Shown piece by piece: positions 24,610-34,664 of a stretch of DNA of 64,000 bases. Under the pieces are notes generated by a model that worked only from the letters and a program-made list of their open reading frames with translations, was not told the origin of the DNA and made no database searches. The first letter of the stretch is position 1, and each line of letters begins with the position of its first letter. A program made the position numbers and the translations under genes. The stretch comes from Dongia deserti (GTDB taxonomy: Bacteria > Pseudomonadota > Alphaproteobacteria > Dongiales > Dongiaceae): assembly GCF_003574735.1 (NCBI RefSeq), contig NZ_QORW01000002.1:248001-312000 (forward strand), written 5' to 3'.

Positions 24610-26919
24610 TCAAGAAGCGGCACGGTCGCCCTGGCCGGAGCGGCGGGCGGCCACGAATCGCCACGCCAGGAAGCCCGCCATCAGCGCGAACCCGACGGCG
24701 TCGGCCATCAGGTTGGGGAAGATGAGGGACGCGGCCGCCGCCGCGGCCAGAACGCGCTCCACCGTGGCAACGCGGCCATTGGCGTAGCCGAAGGCGGCGA
24801 CACCCCACAAGCCCACCGCCAACGTCGCTTTCGCCGTCACATAGCCCGCATCGAGCCAATAGGCGGGACCCTCGAGCCCCGGCACCGGCTGCAGCAGCAG
24901 GACCGGATCAGCCACCGCCAGATAGGGCACGATGAAGGCCGGCAGCGCGATGCGCAGCGCCTGAATGCCGATCTTCAGCCCCGATTCCTTGGCCATCGGC
25001 GCGGCGGCAAAGGCGGCCAGCGCGACCGGCGGCGTCAGGTCCGCCATGATGCCGAAATAGAACACGAACATGTGGGAGACGATGAGCGGCACGCCGAGAT
25101 GCAGCAGGATCGGCGCCGCCAGCGACGAAGTGATGATGTAGTTGGGAATGGTGGGGATGCCCATGCCAAGAATCAGGCTGAAGATCATCACCAGCACCAG
25201 GGCGATCGGCAGGTTCTCCCGCCCGATCGATACCACTGCATTGCCGACCAGCGTGCCAAGCCCGGTCAGCGTCATGGTGCCGATGATGATCCCGACCAGC
25301 GCGCAGGCGAGGCCGACCGGCAGCGCCTGCCGTGCGCCATCAGCCAGCGCCCAGCGGCAGCCGATCAGGGCTTCGCGCCCCCGCCCGCTTAGCGCCGCGG
25401 GAACTATGAGTGCGATGGTCACCAGCGCCACGATCGCAACGCTCAGCGCGACGGAGATCGCGCAGATGAGGCCGAGCGCGATCCAGAACAGCACGCGCAA
25501 CTGCGCTGTCGGCAGGCCAATTGCGATGGCGAGCCCGAGGATCAGGACGATGGTGAGCGCGAGGGCAACCGCGCCGGAGAACAAAGGCGTGAAGCCAGAG
25601 AACAACAGATAGATCAGCGCCAGCAGCGGCAGGATCAGATACCAGTTCGCCTTCACCTCGGCGACGAAGCTAGGCAGTTGCTCCCGCGGCAGCCCTTCGA
25701 GGCTGTTCTTGCCCGCCTCAAGATGCACCGACCAGAAGCTGGCGAAGAAATAGAGCGCGGCGGGAATGATCGCGGCGCGCGCGATCTCGACATATTGCAC
25801 GTCGATGGTCTCCGCCATGATGAAAGCAACGGCGCCCATCACCGGCGGCATGATCTGCCCGCCCATCGACGACGTGGCTTCGACCCCGCCGGCAAAGGCA
25901 GGGGTGAAGCCGAAGCGCTTCATCAGCGGAATGGTGAACTGCCCGGAGGCGACCACGTTGGCGACGCCGGATCCGGAGACCGTCCCCATCAGCGCGCTCG
26001 AGGCCACGCACACCTTGCCCGGCCCGCCGCGCGCCCGGCCGAACGCCGCCATCGAAATCTCGTTGAAGAAGCGGATGACTCCCGCTCGCTCCATGAAAGA
26101 GCCGAACAGGATGAAGAGGAAAATGTAGGTCGCGGAGACCAAGGTCGGCGTGCCGTAGATCCCCTCGGTGCCGATCACCATGTGCTCGATCACCTGCTCG
26201 AGGTCATAGCCGCGGTGATCGAGAGGCGCCGGCAGGTAATTGCCGAACAGACAATAGGCCAGGAAGATGCCCGCCATGATCGGTAGCGCCGGCCCCAGCA
26301 CGCGCCACACCAGCACGAACAAGGTCGCGAGCGCCACAACGCCGACGACCAGATCCTGCGTCAGCAGATCGCCGGAGCGCTGCACCAGGTCATGGTAGGC
26401 GTGCCACTGATAGAGCCCGGCGAGGAATCCCACGGCACCCATCAGCCACAGGAACCAGCGGTCCAGGCGCCATCCACCTTTTGCGGTGAGGCTCGCCGAC
26501 AAGGCGAGCGCGGCGACCAGGCACAGGAAGCCGACATGCATCGTGCGCAATACCTGGCTCGGCAATCCGCCCGCATAGCGCACGAGAATGGCGTAGGTCG
26601 CCGCCAATGTGATGAGGGCCAGCAGGCCCTCCAGGATGGCACGCCCCTTCACCGCATCCCATCCCACCTTGATCGCACCCAGCACGAGCGCTGCTCCCGC
26701 CAGGCGCGCGAGGTTAATGCCCGGCAGGAAATCGAAATCCCTGTCCAGCGGAATGCCGAAGCCGGTCACCAGCTGGAACGCGGAGAAGGAAACCGCGATC
26801 CAGAACAGCAGGCGCCCGCCGATTCCGACCTTGAACAGATCGTCCGTCAGCCCCGCCTCGCCGAAGGACAGGTGGGGCACCGAACCCGACGTTGCCTTGT
26901 TGTCCGTGTCCATCGCCAT
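24610..26919 (-). CDS. TRAP transporter fused small/large permease (TAXI-associated)
   Basis: The 769-residue membrane protein has about 18-20 hydrophobic helices. The N-terminal part holds the DctQ-like small permease; the remainder is the DctM-like large permease, with FGSFMERAGVIRFFNEI, GTVSGSGVANVVASGQFTIPLMKRFGF, and EATSSMGGQIMPPVMGAVAFIMAE. These are signatures of the fused permeases that work with TAXI-type solute-binding proteins. The TAXI gene lies 36 bases upstream. Substrate is unknown; some TAXI systems carry glutamate or other carboxylates. Confidence 0.92.
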   Translation of the reverse strand: MAMDTDNKATSGSVPHLSFGEAGLTDDLFKVGIGGRLLFWIAVSFSAFQLVTGFGIPLDRDFDFLPGINLARLAGAALVLGAIKVGWDAVKGRAILEGLLALITLAATYAILVRYAGGLPSQVLRTMHVGFLCLVAALALSASLTAKGGWRLDRWFLWLMGAVGFLAGLYQWHAYHDLVQRSGDLLTQDLVVGVVALATLFVLVWRVLGPALPIMAGIFLAYCLFGNYLPAPLDHRGYDLEQVIEHMVIGTEGIYGTPTLVSATYIFLFILFGSFMERAGVIRFFNEISMAAFGRARGGPGKVCVASSALMGTVSGSGVANVVASGQFTIPLMKRFGFTPAFAGGVEATSSMGGQIMPPVMGAVAFIMAETIDVQYVEIARAAIIPAALYFFASFWSVHLEAGKNSLEGLPREQLPSFVAEVKANWYLILPLLALIYLLFSGFTPLFSGAVALALTIVLILGLAIAIGLPTAQLRVLFWIALGLICAISVALSVAIVALVTIALIVPAALSGRGREALIGCRWALADGARQALPVGLACALVGIIIGTMTLTGLGTLVGNAVVSIGRENLPIALVLVMIFSLILGMGIPTIPNYIITSSLAAPILLHLGVPLIVSHMFVFYFGIMADLTPPVALAAFAAAPMAKESGLKIGIQALRIALPAFIVPYLAVADPVLLLQPVPGLEGPAYWLDAGYVTAKATLAVGLWGVAAFGYANGRVATVERVLAAAAAASLIFPNLMADAVGFALMAGFLAWRFVAARRSGQGDRAAS

Positions 26920-26928
26920 GAGAAGAAC

Positions 26929-26949
26929 GCGGGAGCGTGACGCTCCCGC
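26929..26949 (-). terminator. Hairpin between TAXI gene and TRAP permease gene
   Basis: GCGGGAGCG pairs perfectly with CGCTCCCGC across a 3-base loop. It lies seven bases after the TAXI stop and ten before the permease start, with no strong T-run. It probably keeps the binding-protein message more abundant than the permease message. Confidence 0.6.
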
Positions 26950-26955
26950 TACGGC

Positions 26956-27912
26956 TTACATCACGTTCTTCTCGGTGAAGTATTTCTTCGCACCGGGATG
27001 CAGCGGCGCGGGCGACCCCTTCGCCGCCTTCTCCAGCTTGATGCCCTTGGCCGCGGCGTGGGCGGCTTGCAGGTCGGGCAGATTCTCGTAGATCGCCTGA
27101 GTGATCTTGTAGACCAGATCCTCCGACAGATCGGCGCGCGTCACCAAGAAGTTGGGCACCGCGACCGTGGCCACGTCTTCGCTCTGGCCTTCATAGGTGT
27201 TGGCCGGAATGGTGGCGGCGAAGAACGGCTGGCCCAGCTTTTCGGTGATTTCCGTCGGCACGGCGACCACGACGATGGGCACAGAGGTAGCAAGGTCGCG
27301 GATCGATGCGACGCCGAGGCCCGCCGATTGCAACGTGGCGTCGAGCTGCCGGTTCTTCACCAGCTCCACCGATTGTGCGAAGTCGAGATATTCGACCTTG
27401 CCCAAATCGTCATAGCTCATGCCGGCTGCGCTGAGGATCGCGCGCGCATTGAGCTCCGTTCCGGATTTCGGCGCGCCGACCGACAGGCGCTTGCCCTTGA
27501 GGTCAGCGAGGGTCTTGATGCCGCTTTCCTTGGAGGCAACGATCTGCACGTAGTTGGGATAGATCGCGCCAACCGTTTGTACATTGTCGAGGGGCGCCTT
27601 GAATCCCGCATCCGCCGAGCCCGCGACGGCGGCGGCGAGCGAATCGCCGAGCGTGAAAGCGACCTCGCCCTTGCCGGCTTGGATCGAATTGAGATTCTCC
27701 ACCGAGCCCTTGGTTGCCTGCACCGAAGGCCGCGTGCCCGGCACCTTGTCGGTCAGCACCTTGGAGATTGCGACGCCGAGCGGATAATAGACACCCGAGG
27801 TGCCGCCGGTCAGGATGTTCACGAAATCATCAGCGCTGGCAGCGATGGGGGAGAGGACGAGGCCAACGGCGAGAGCGCCGGACATCAGCCGGCGCCGCGA
27901 CAGATCGAACAT
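26956..27912 (-). CDS. TAXI-family TRAP solute-binding protein
   Basis: The 318-residue periplasmic protein starts at ATG 27912, with GGAGG five bases before it, and has a signal peptide with RRR near the start and cleavage after IAASA. The TAXI hallmark FVNILTGGTSGVYYPLGVAIS is at about residues 31-51, followed by ATKGSVENLNSIQAGKGEVAF and GKRLSVGAPKSGTE. It captures substrate for the fused permease downstream. The double-arginine start could indicate Tat export. Confidence 0.93.
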   Translation of the reverse strand: MFDLSRRRLMSGALAVGLVLSPIAASADDFVNILTGGTSGVYYPLGVAISKVLTDKVPGTRPSVQATKGSVENLNSIQAGKGEVAFTLGDSLAAAVAGSADAGFKAPLDNVQTVGAIYPNYVQIVASKESGIKTLADLKGKRLSVGAPKSGTELNARAILSAAGMSYDDLGKVEYLDFAQSVELVKNRQLDATLQSAGLGVASIRDLATSVPIVVVAVPTEITEKLGQPFFAATIPANTYEGQSEDVATVAVPNFLVTRADLSEDLVYKITQAIYENLPDLQAAHAAAKGIKLEKAAKGSPAPLHPGAKKYFTEKNVM

Positions 27913-28079
27913 TGCTTCCTCCAACTGTCTTCGGTGGGGCGGTTTGACACCGCACAAACGTTTCTACGCGGTCACCATGGCCATATAGGCAGTACCGGTC
28001 AACCAGTCAGATTTCCGCAATTGGTCGAATAAAGAGTGTGGTCTTGCAGCCTTCGGCAGACTGCCAGTATTTATGGGTC

Positions 28080-28460
28080 ATGAACACGGATCCACTCGAC
28101 GCCGACTTGCATGAGCCGCCGCGCTCTCCGGCGGATTCGCAGAATAATGCCCAACCGGGCTGGATGGGCCTGATCGGCGGCACAATCGTTCTCGGCCTCG
28201 CCATCGCGATCGCAGTCGGAATCTGGCATCTCGCAGGTAACCGCGGCTCTCGGTTGACGGTCGTGGAACTGAGCGAAGCGGAAACCCTGTTGGATCAGCT
28301 CGGCTTTCCGCCCGGCCCGATCGATGGCGTGATTGACGAAGAGAGCCGCAACGCCATCCGCGATTTTCAGATCACCGCTGGCATCGCGGTCGATGGCGAG
28401 CTTGATCTGGCGCTGCTGGGCGAGCTGCGCGCTGCCAAGGCGGAATTGAGCGGCAACTAG
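28080..28460 (+). CDS. Membrane-anchored peptidoglycan-binding-domain protein
   Basis: The 126-residue protein has a short cytoplasmic N-terminus, one transmembrane helix (about residues 32-51) and a C-terminal helical domain. ETLLDQLGFPPGPIDGVID and SRNAIRDFQITAGI read as a peptidoglycan_binding_1 fold (repeat of L-GY-PGPIDG---T--AI--FQ). It probably tethers the inner membrane to the wall. The ATG at 28080 has a weak ribosome-binding site. Confidence 0.75.
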   Translation: MNTDPLDADLHEPPRSPADSQNNAQPGWMGLIGGTIVLGLAIAIAVGIWHLAGNRGSRLTVVELSEAETLLDQLGFPPGPIDGVIDEESRNAIRDFQITAGIAVDGELDLALLGELRAAKAELSGN

Positions 28461-28532
28461 CCTGCCCAGCTTTAATTCGCCTCCTCCACGCGCGCTGCAG
28501 GACTCTTAGCCACTCCAGCCGGTCGTGCTAAA

Positions 28533-28961
28533 ATGTTGGCTATGTCGGTTGAAGCCAACAAGGCCCTCGTTCGTCGCTTCTACGCTGAAGTGATCAGCGC
28601 CGGCAACCTCGCTCGCGTCGAGGAATTCATCGGCCCCGACTACATTGATCACAATGCCGAGGGGTCTGGTTGTGGGCCTGATGTCGTACGTGCCCATGTC
28701 GAAGCTTTACGCCGAACCTTTCCTGATTTTGGTCTACGGATCGACGAAATCCTGGGTGAGGGTGACAAGATTGTGACCCGCGTCAGTGGCCGGGGAACGC
28801 ATAGCGGTGCATGGATTGGAATTCGCCCGACCGGTGCCGTCGTCCAGGTCAAAGGCATAAACATCGATCGTGTCGCCGACCAGAGGATCCTGGAACACTG
28901 GGGCGAAGCGGATACGATTGGAATGCTGCGGCAGATGGGCGTGGATCCGTTCGCCGATTGA
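28533..28961 (+). CDS. SnoaL-like ester cyclase family protein
   Basis: The 142-residue protein has the SnoaL/NTF2-fold pattern: NKALVRRFYAEVISAGNL, then EEFIGPDYIDHN, a central HVEALRRTFPDFGLRIDEIL, and C-terminal strands GRGTHSGAWIGIRPTG with ILEHWGEADTIGMLRQMG. Members include polyketide cyclases and many uncharacterised small enzymes. Substrate is unknown. It may start at the second ATG (28542). The gene converges with ispE, 13 bases apart. Confidence 0.85.
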   Translation: MLAMSVEANKALVRRFYAEVISAGNLARVEEFIGPDYIDHNAEGSGCGPDVVRAHVEALRRTFPDFGLRIDEILGEGDKIVTRVSGRGTHSGAWIGIRPTGAVVQVKGINIDRVADQRILEHWGEADTIGMLRQMGVDPFAD

Positions 28962-28974
28962 GGTCTTGGCGAAC

Positions 28975-29829
28975 TCAGCGGCTGCTGGTTGCCATCGGCG
29001 CAGCGGTGGCCCACCAGGCGGGATGGTCCACGCGAAGCTTTGCTTCTGCGGCTCGTGCACCGGCTTCATTGCCGAACAAGCCGAAGCAAGTCGCGCCGCT
29101 GCCCGACAGGCGCGCCAGCACGCAGCCCGGGAGAGCGGCGAGCGCGACCAGCACGTCACGGATGGCCGGCGTCACGCTGATCGCCGCTTCGGTCAGGTCG
29201 TTCCGGCAGCCCTGCAGCCGCCCCACAAACTCAGCGAAATCGCGCGGCGGCTCGCTGCAGCGTGCTGGCTTAGAGAACGGCCCACGCCGTGCCTTGAAGA
29301 CAGCAGGTGTCGGTGTCGCGGCGCCGGGATTGGCCAGCAGCAGCCACGCCGGCGGCAGACCTCGCGCGGGCGCAAGCTCCTCGCCGATGCCGCCGACGAA
29401 ACTCGGCACACCATCCAGGCAGACCGGTACGTCCGCGCCGAGCTTGGCTGCGATCTGCAGCAGTGCGGCGCGGCCCGGCGCCACGTTCCACAATCCGCAC
29501 AAGCCATCGAGCGTCGTGGCCGCGTCGGCGGAACCGCCGCCGATGCCCGACGCGACCGGCAAGTTCTTGGTGAGGCGAATGGCGGCGCCGGCGCGCGTGC
29601 CGGTCACGTCCTGCAGCGCATGAGCGGCTCGCAGCACCAGATTCTCAGGCCCCGCCTCGAGGTCTGCGCCGAACGGCCCATCGATCGTCAGCGACAGGCG
29701 ATCGGCGGGCGCCAAGGCGATCTCGTCGCCCGTCTCGGCGAAGACGATCAGGCTGTCGAGCAGATGATAGCCATCGGCGCGGCGGCCGGTGACGTGCAGA
29801 TAGAGATTGACCTTGGCGCGCGCGAGCAT
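28975..29829 (-). CDS. ispE: 4-diphosphocytidyl-2-C-methyl-D-erythritol kinase
   Basis: The 284-residue GHMP kinase phosphorylates CDP-methylerythritol in the MEP isoprenoid pathway. It begins LARAKVNLYLHVTGRRADGYHLLDSL, the typical IspE opening with the catalytic lysine and the HxL region. The ATP loop is LPVASGIGGGSADAATTL (about 110-127). The C-terminal LARLSGSGATCFGLF is the third GHMP motif. It follows the TPR lipoprotein gene by 44 bases in the same direction. Confidence 0.95.
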   Translation of the reverse strand: MLARAKVNLYLHVTGRRADGYHLLDSLIVFAETGDEIALAPADRLSLTIDGPFGADLEAGPENLVLRAAHALQDVTGTRAGAAIRLTKNLPVASGIGGGSADAATTLDGLCGLWNVAPGRAALLQIAAKLGADVPVCLDGVPSFVGGIGEELAPARGLPPAWLLLANPGAATPTPAVFKARRGPFSKPARCSEPPRDFAEFVGRLQGCRNDLTEAAISVTPAIRDVLVALAALPGCVLARLSGSGATCFGLFGNEAGARAAEAKLRVDHPAWWATAAPMATSSR

Positions 29830-29873
29830 GAGCGGGGATCAGCCGGATCTGACGACGTGATGTAGTGCGGACT

Positions 29874-31700
29874 TTAGCCACCGGATTCGGTATTGCCGGC
29901 CTGCGATTTGACCTTTTGTGTCTCTGGCGGGAGCTCGCCGCTGGCAGTCAGGCCCTGCTCCAGCTTCTGCTGCAGCTTGGGGGCGAGATCCGGCTCCGGA
30001 TCGAAGCTCAGCGCCCGCGTCCACTGGAACCGTGCCTCCTGCTTCCGTCCCACCATCCAATATGCATCGCCGAGATGGTCGTTGAGGACAGGATCGGTGG
30101 GCGCGAGGCTGACCGCACGCTCCAGCTCCGTGACCGCGTCCGGATAGCGCCCCAGCATGTAGTGCGCCCAGCCGAGAGAGTCGATGATAAAACCTTCCTC
30201 CGGCCGCTGGCTCACCGCCTTCTCCAGCATCTCGAAGGCCTGCTTGAGGTTTTCGCGGCGCTCGACCCAGGTGTAGGCAAGATAGTTGAGCACGTAAGGC
30301 TCATCCGGCGAGAGCTCCAGCGCCTTCTCGAAGTCCTTCTCCGCCGTCGGCCACTGCTTGGCGCGCTCATAGGAGATGCCGCGGTAGTAGAACAGCTGCC
30401 AATCCTCCGGCTCGAGCTTGCCCAGCCGATCAATGGCAACACCGTAGACTTTCGCCGCCTCCTCGAACTTCTTGTTGGAGCGCAGCAGCTGCCCGAGCTG
30501 CTGAGCGGCCGAGATGTCGGTCTCATTCTCATTCATCAGCTTACGCAGCAGGCTTTCCGCGTCGCTGAACTTTTCCTGCCGGCGATAGCATTCGGCAACC
30601 GACAGCTGCGCGGGGCGACGAAAGATCGAGGTCTCGGGAACCTGGCCATAGGCCACGATGGCCTGATCCAGGTGACCGACTTGACGCTGCAAGTCGCCCA
30701 GCGCGAGCGCTGCGATATCGAGCTTGGGATCGAGGTCGAGGGCGAGCCGCGTCAGCCACAGCGCGTCCCCGTTATAGTCATCCGCCATCAACTCCATGGC
30801 GATTTGGCTGTAGGCGATGGCGAGCCCGCGCTTGATATCGGCGACCAGCGGACCCTTCGGCTTGGGCTGGCCGAGCTGTCGATCCATCGCGGTGGCGACG
30901 TCCTCGCCGCGCCCCTCGGCCTGCTCTTGATAGCGTTCGACCATGGCGCGCGCCGCCTTCTCGTCGCCCTCGCGCAGCTTGAGCGTGACGTAGAATTCCG
31001 CGAGCTGGGCGGGAATAGTGACGCTGGCATCGATTGCCGCGAGCAGATTCGCGTCTGCCTTCTTGTTGTCGCCGACGTAATCGGAGATCAGCGCCGACTG
31101 CATCTGCCACAGCATGGTGGCGCCTTCGATCTCCTGCAGCGGCTTCAGCTCTGCAAGGGCCGCCTCCTCTTTCTCCGCGGCGCCCAACGCCAGCCAGGCA
31201 CGCAGCATCGGTGCCGTGACCTGCATCAGCCGGTCGCCCGGCAGGTCGCGCGAGACCGTGAGCGCATCCTCATAATCGCCCGTGCGCGCCTCGGCCTGCA
31301 TCAGCACCAGTGTGACAAGAGTGGACTTGATCCCTGCATCCTTCATCTGACCCGCGAGTTCGATGGCGTCATCGATCCGCCCATCGCTCATCAGGGCGAC
31401 CAGAGTCTTTTGCGACAGGACTGCGTTGCCGAAATCCTTGCCAAGGGCGCGGGTCAACAGGTCCGCCGCGACCTTCATGTCGCGCTGCTGGAAAGCGGTC
31501 ATGCCTGCGAGATACGCGCCCGTAGTGGTCCAGCTCTCGCCCGGCGACGAAGAGCTTTGGCCGCCGATAGTGCCCTGGGCGTCAGCAACTTGGCCGCCGG
31601 CTGGCTGGTCCGGTTCGCAAGCCGTCACGGCGAGAGTTACCAGGATGGCGGCGAAACCGGGCAGCACCCATTTCTGGCAAGCGCGGGGCTGCCGGCGCAT
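29874..31700 (-). CDS. TPR-repeat lipoprotein
   Basis: From ATG 31700 the 608-residue protein begins with a signal ending in LAVTAC, a good lipobox, so it should be anchored to a membrane facing the periplasm. The rest is helical with many TPR units, clearest in the C-terminal half: LFYYRGISYERAKQWPTAEK, YVLNYLAYTWVER and DPVLNDHLGDAYWMVGRKQ. Such proteins act as assembly scaffolds; no specific partner is evident. It stands between the ETF-QO gene and ispE on the same strand. The frame is open to 31751, but the shorter start fits the signal peptide. Confidence 0.85.
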   Translation of the reverse strand: MRRQPRACQKWVLPGFAAILVTLAVTACEPDQPAGGQVADAQGTIGGQSSSSPGESWTTTGAYLAGMTAFQQRDMKVAADLLTRALGKDFGNAVLSQKTLVALMSDGRIDDAIELAGQMKDAGIKSTLVTLVLMQAEARTGDYEDALTVSRDLPGDRLMQVTAPMLRAWLALGAAEKEEAALAELKPLQEIEGATMLWQMQSALISDYVGDNKKADANLLAAIDASVTIPAQLAEFYVTLKLREGDEKAARAMVERYQEQAEGRGEDVATAMDRQLGQPKPKGPLVADIKRGLAIAYSQIAMELMADDYNGDALWLTRLALDLDPKLDIAALALGDLQRQVGHLDQAIVAYGQVPETSIFRRPAQLSVAECYRRQEKFSDAESLLRKLMNENETDISAAQQLGQLLRSNKKFEEAAKVYGVAIDRLGKLEPEDWQLFYYRGISYERAKQWPTAEKDFEKALELSPDEPYVLNYLAYTWVERRENLKQAFEMLEKAVSQRPEEGFIIDSLGWAHYMLGRYPDAVTELERAVSLAPTDPVLNDHLGDAYWMVGRKQEARFQWTRALSFDPEPDLAPKLQQKLEQGLTASGELPPETQKVKSQAGNTESGG

Positions 31701-31800
31701 CAGGTCGATGTTCTGCACGTCTAATCCGATCTCATGGCGGGGACGTTCCATAGTCCTCTATATAGAACGCCGGGAGTTAACAGTCCCTGCCTTATTTCAC

Positions 31801-33438
31801 TCACATATTGGGATAGTTGGGGCCGCCGCCCCCTTCCGGCACCACCCAATTAATATTCTGCAGAGGGTCCTTGATGTCGCAGGTTTTGCAATGGACGCAA
31901 TTCTGGGCGTTGATTTGCAACCGCGGATTGGCCCCGTCCGCATCCCGGACGATTTCGTAAACACTGGCCGGGCAGTAGCGTTGCTCCGGTGCGTCATAGA
32001 GCGCCAGGTTGGTCGAGATCGGGATATCCTGGTTCTTCAGCGTCAAATGCGACGGCTGGTTTTCCTCGTGATTGGTGGCGGAGAGGAAGACCGAGGATAG
32101 CCGGTCGAAGCTTACCACCCCGTCTGGCTTGGGATAGGCGATCTTCGGCATGTCCGATGCCTTCCGCAGCTGGGCATGGTCCGGATGGTTGTGCAGCGTC
32201 CAGGGCGCCCGGCCGCGGAAGAGATAAGTATCAATGGCAGAATAGACGAGGCCCGCCCACATGCCGGCGTGGAAGGATGGCCGGACGTTCCGCACGCAGT
32301 AGAGCTCATCCCACAGCCAGGTCTTCTTTAGCGCTTCCGGATATTCGGCGATCTCCGCCCCCGCCGCGTGACCTGCCTTGAGGCGCGGGAAGATCGCTTC
32401 CGCCGCCGTCATGCCCGACTTCATCGCGGTATGCGTGCCCTTGATCTTCGGCACGTTGAGGAAGCCGGCTGTGTCACCGATCAGGCAGCCGCCGGGGAAG
32501 GTCAGCTTCGGGATAGACTGGAAGCCGCCTTCATTGAGCGCCCGCGCGCCATAGGCGATGCGCCGGCCACCTTCGAAGATCGGGCGGATCGCGGGGTGCT
32601 GCTTGAAGCGCTGGAACTCCTCGAATGGGTTGAGGTGCGGGTTCTGGTAGTCCAGGCCGATCACAAAGCCGACCGCGATCTGGTTGTTCTCCAGATGATA
32701 GAGAAATGACCCGCCATAGGTGCTGCCATCCATCGGCCAACCGATGGTGTGCGTGATCTTGCCTTGCTGGTGCTTGGCTGGGTCGACCTCCCACAGCTCC
32801 TTGATGCCGATGCCGAAGGTCTGCGGATCGCAATTTTCCCGCAGCTTGAAACGCTCAAACAAGACCTTCGTAAGCGAGCCCCGACAGCCCTCCGCAAACA
32901 AGGTCTGCTTGCCGTGGAGCTCGACGCCGCGCGTGTAGTTCGCGGTCGGCTGGCCGTCCTTGCCGATGCCCATGTCGCCGGTCGCAACGCCTTTGACCGC
33001 GCCGTTCTCGTCATAGAGCACTTCGGCAGCGGCAAAGCCGGGATAGATTTCCACGCCCAGCGCCTCCGCCTGCTGCGCCAGCCAGCGACAGAAATTGCCG
33101 AGGGAAATGATGTAGTTCCCGTCGTTGTGCATCTGCGGTGGCGTCGGCAGACGGATCGCCCGCGACGCAGTGAGGAACAGAAAGTGGTCGTCCTTCGCCG
33201 GCGTATTGAGCGGTGCGCCCTTGGCCTTCCAATCGGGGATGAGCTCGTTCAGCGAGCGCGGCTCCAGCACGGCGCCGGAGAGAATGTGAGCGCCGACTTC
33301 GGCACCCTTTTCGATCACGCAGACCGAGATGTCGTGGCCGGCTTCTGCCGCCAGTTGCTTCAGGCGAATCGAAGCGCTGAGGCCGGATGGCCCACCGCCC
33401 ACGATCACCACATCATATTCCATAACCTCGCGGTCCAT
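31801..33438 (-). CDS. Electron transfer flavoprotein-ubiquinone oxidoreductase
   Basis: The 545-residue enzyme passes electrons from reduced ETF to ubiquinone during fatty-acid and amino-acid oxidation. It has an FAD-binding [13 protein letters not shown] near residue 13, the segment [20 protein letters not shown], and a C-terminal 4Fe-4S binding region with CPASVYE and [12 protein letters not shown]. The start at ATG 33438 has GGAGG six bases upstream. The gene is divergent from the uracil-DNA glycosylase-like gene. ETF subunit genes are not in the window. Confidence 0.95.
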   Translation of the reverse strand: MDREVMEYDVVIVGGGPSGLSASIRLKQLAAEAGHDISVCVIEKGAEVGAHILSGAVLEPRSLNELIPDWKAKGAPLNTPAKDDHFLFLTASRAIRLPTPPQMHNDGNYIISLGNFCRWLAQQAEALGVEIYPGFAAAEVLYDENGAVKGVATGDMGIGKDGQPTANYTRGVELHGKQTLFAEGCRGSLTKVLFERFKLRENCDPQTFGIGIKELWEVDPAKHQQGKITHTIGWPMDGSTYGGSFLYHLENNQIAVGFVIGLDYQNPHLNPFEEFQRFKQHPAIRPIFEGGRRIAYGARALNEGGFQSIPKLTFPGGCLIGDTAGFLNVPKIKGTHTAMKSGMTAAEAIFPRLKAGHAAGAEIAEYPEALKKTWLWDELYCVRNVRPSFHAGMWAGLVYSAIDTYLFRGRAPWTLHNHPDHAQLRKASDMPKIAYPKPDGVVSFDRLSSVFLSATNHEENQPSHLTLKNQDIPISTNLALYDAPEQRYCPASVYEIVRDADGANPRLQINAQNCVHCKTCDIKDPLQNINWVVPEGGGGPNYPNM

Positions 33439-33515
33439 GCGGCTCCTCCCAATTCGCGGCCCGGACTTGGTGTCCAGAATTGGCCGCGCTCGCATCCAGT
33501 GATACGGTCGGTGTC

Positions 33516-34376
33516 ATGTCACAGGACGCCCGCACCGATCAACAGCTCGACCCCCAGCAAGCGCTGGTAATGCTGAAGCTCTATATCGAGTGGGGCGCCG
33601 ACGAAGCTATTGAGCCCACGCCGCAAAGCCGCCTTGGGGCGACCCTGGCTCCGCCCCCTGTACCGGTCAGACAACCACCGCCGCCTGCTCCGGTTACGCC
33701 CCAACTCTCCGAACAGCCAGTGGCGCCGTTCCGCACCGCTCCGGCGCCGGCCAGGGCCCTTGGTCCGATGGATCAGGCCGCGGTCCTCTCGGCGCGCGAG
33801 GCAGCGCGGGCGGCCCCTGACTTGGCCGCGCTGAAGGAGGCGCTGGCGCGGTTCGACGGCGTGTCGCTCAGCCGGACCGCCACCAATCTGGTGTTCGCCG
33901 ACGGCAACCCCGCGGCCAAGGTGATGCTGGTGGGGGAAGCGCCGGGGGCGGACGAGGACCGGCTGGGCCTACCGTTCGTCGGAGTGTCGGGGCAGCTCCT
34001 CGACCGGATGATGGCGGCAGTCGGCCTTGATAGGACTACTTTCTATATCACCAATGTTTGCTTCTGGCGCCCACCGGGCAATCGCAAGCCGACAGACCTC
34101 GAGCTCGCGGCCCAGAAGCCGTTCGTCGAGCGCCATATCGAGTTGGTGGCGCCGAGGGTTCTGGTCCTGGTCGGGGCGGCGGCGGCCCAGGGGCTGCTCG
34201 GAACCACCGAAGGGATCACCCGCCTCCGCGGCCGATGGTTCCAGTATCGGCTGGGGGAGGATGGGCCGACCATCCCTGCCCTGCCCATTTTCCATCCCGC
34301 CTACCTGCTTCGCCAGCCGGCCCAAAAGCGGGAAACCTGGCGCGATCTGCTAAAACTGAAAGAATTCGGATTATAG
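33516..34376 (+). CDS. Uracil-DNA glycosylase family 4-like protein
   Basis: The 286-residue protein has a Pro/Ala-rich N-terminal extension (about residues 30-95) and a C-terminal glycosylase domain. The family-4 motif [17 protein letters not shown] and the second motif HPAYLLR are both present, along with [11 protein letters not shown]. The enzyme would remove uracil from DNA. The whole protein has only one cysteine, whereas family-4 enzymes bind a 4Fe-4S cluster through four cysteines, so the cluster appears absent. ATG 33516 is chosen because the residues before it are unlike the family; no strong ribosome-binding site is visible. Confidence 0.85.
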   Translation: MSQDARTDQQLDPQQALVMLKLYIEWGADEAIEPTPQSRLGATLAPPPVPVRQPPPPAPVTPQLSEQPVAPFRTAPAPARALGPMDQAAVLSAREAARAAPDLAALKEALARFDGVSLSRTATNLVFADGNPAAKVMLVGEAPGADEDRLGLPFVGVSGQLLDRMMAAVGLDRTTFYITNVCFWRPPGNRKPTDLELAAQKPFVERHIELVAPRVLVLVGAAAAQGLLGTTEGITRLRGRWFQYRLGEDGPTIPALPIFHPAYLLRQPAQKRETWRDLLKLKEFGL

Positions 34377-34664
34377 TGTGAGTCCGTATATTGTTATGGT
34401 TAATGGTGCAAAATAAGGTAAATGCCAGCAAAGAAAAGTGAGCTAGTACAGTCGAATAGATCGAATGGTATTAACCTTCTGGGCGTAATTGTGAATATCT
34501 GTAGTAGGTTGCAACCTTCCGCAGCCCATACGGGTTGTTGGTGCGGCAGATTTTTAGTGGACACCCCCTCCCTTATCGTCTAGCCATGACTCCGGGAGAC
34601 AATAAGAAACGATCAACTACTCGCTTCGGTCGGGACGGAGCGACCGCACAAGGGGACGGAAACC
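34377..34664. other. AT-rich intergenic region upstream of the lytic transglycosylase
   Basis: About 290 bases have much lower GC than the neighbouring genes, notably 34380-34520. It should contain the transglycosylase promoter. A reading frame from 34535 or 34589 overlaps the next gene out of phase and is not supported. No operator is recognised. Confidence 0.4.

Noticed and set aside
29865-31724. 619-codon plus-strand frame
   Set aside because: Antisense shadow of the TPR lipoprotein gene, produced by high third-position GC.
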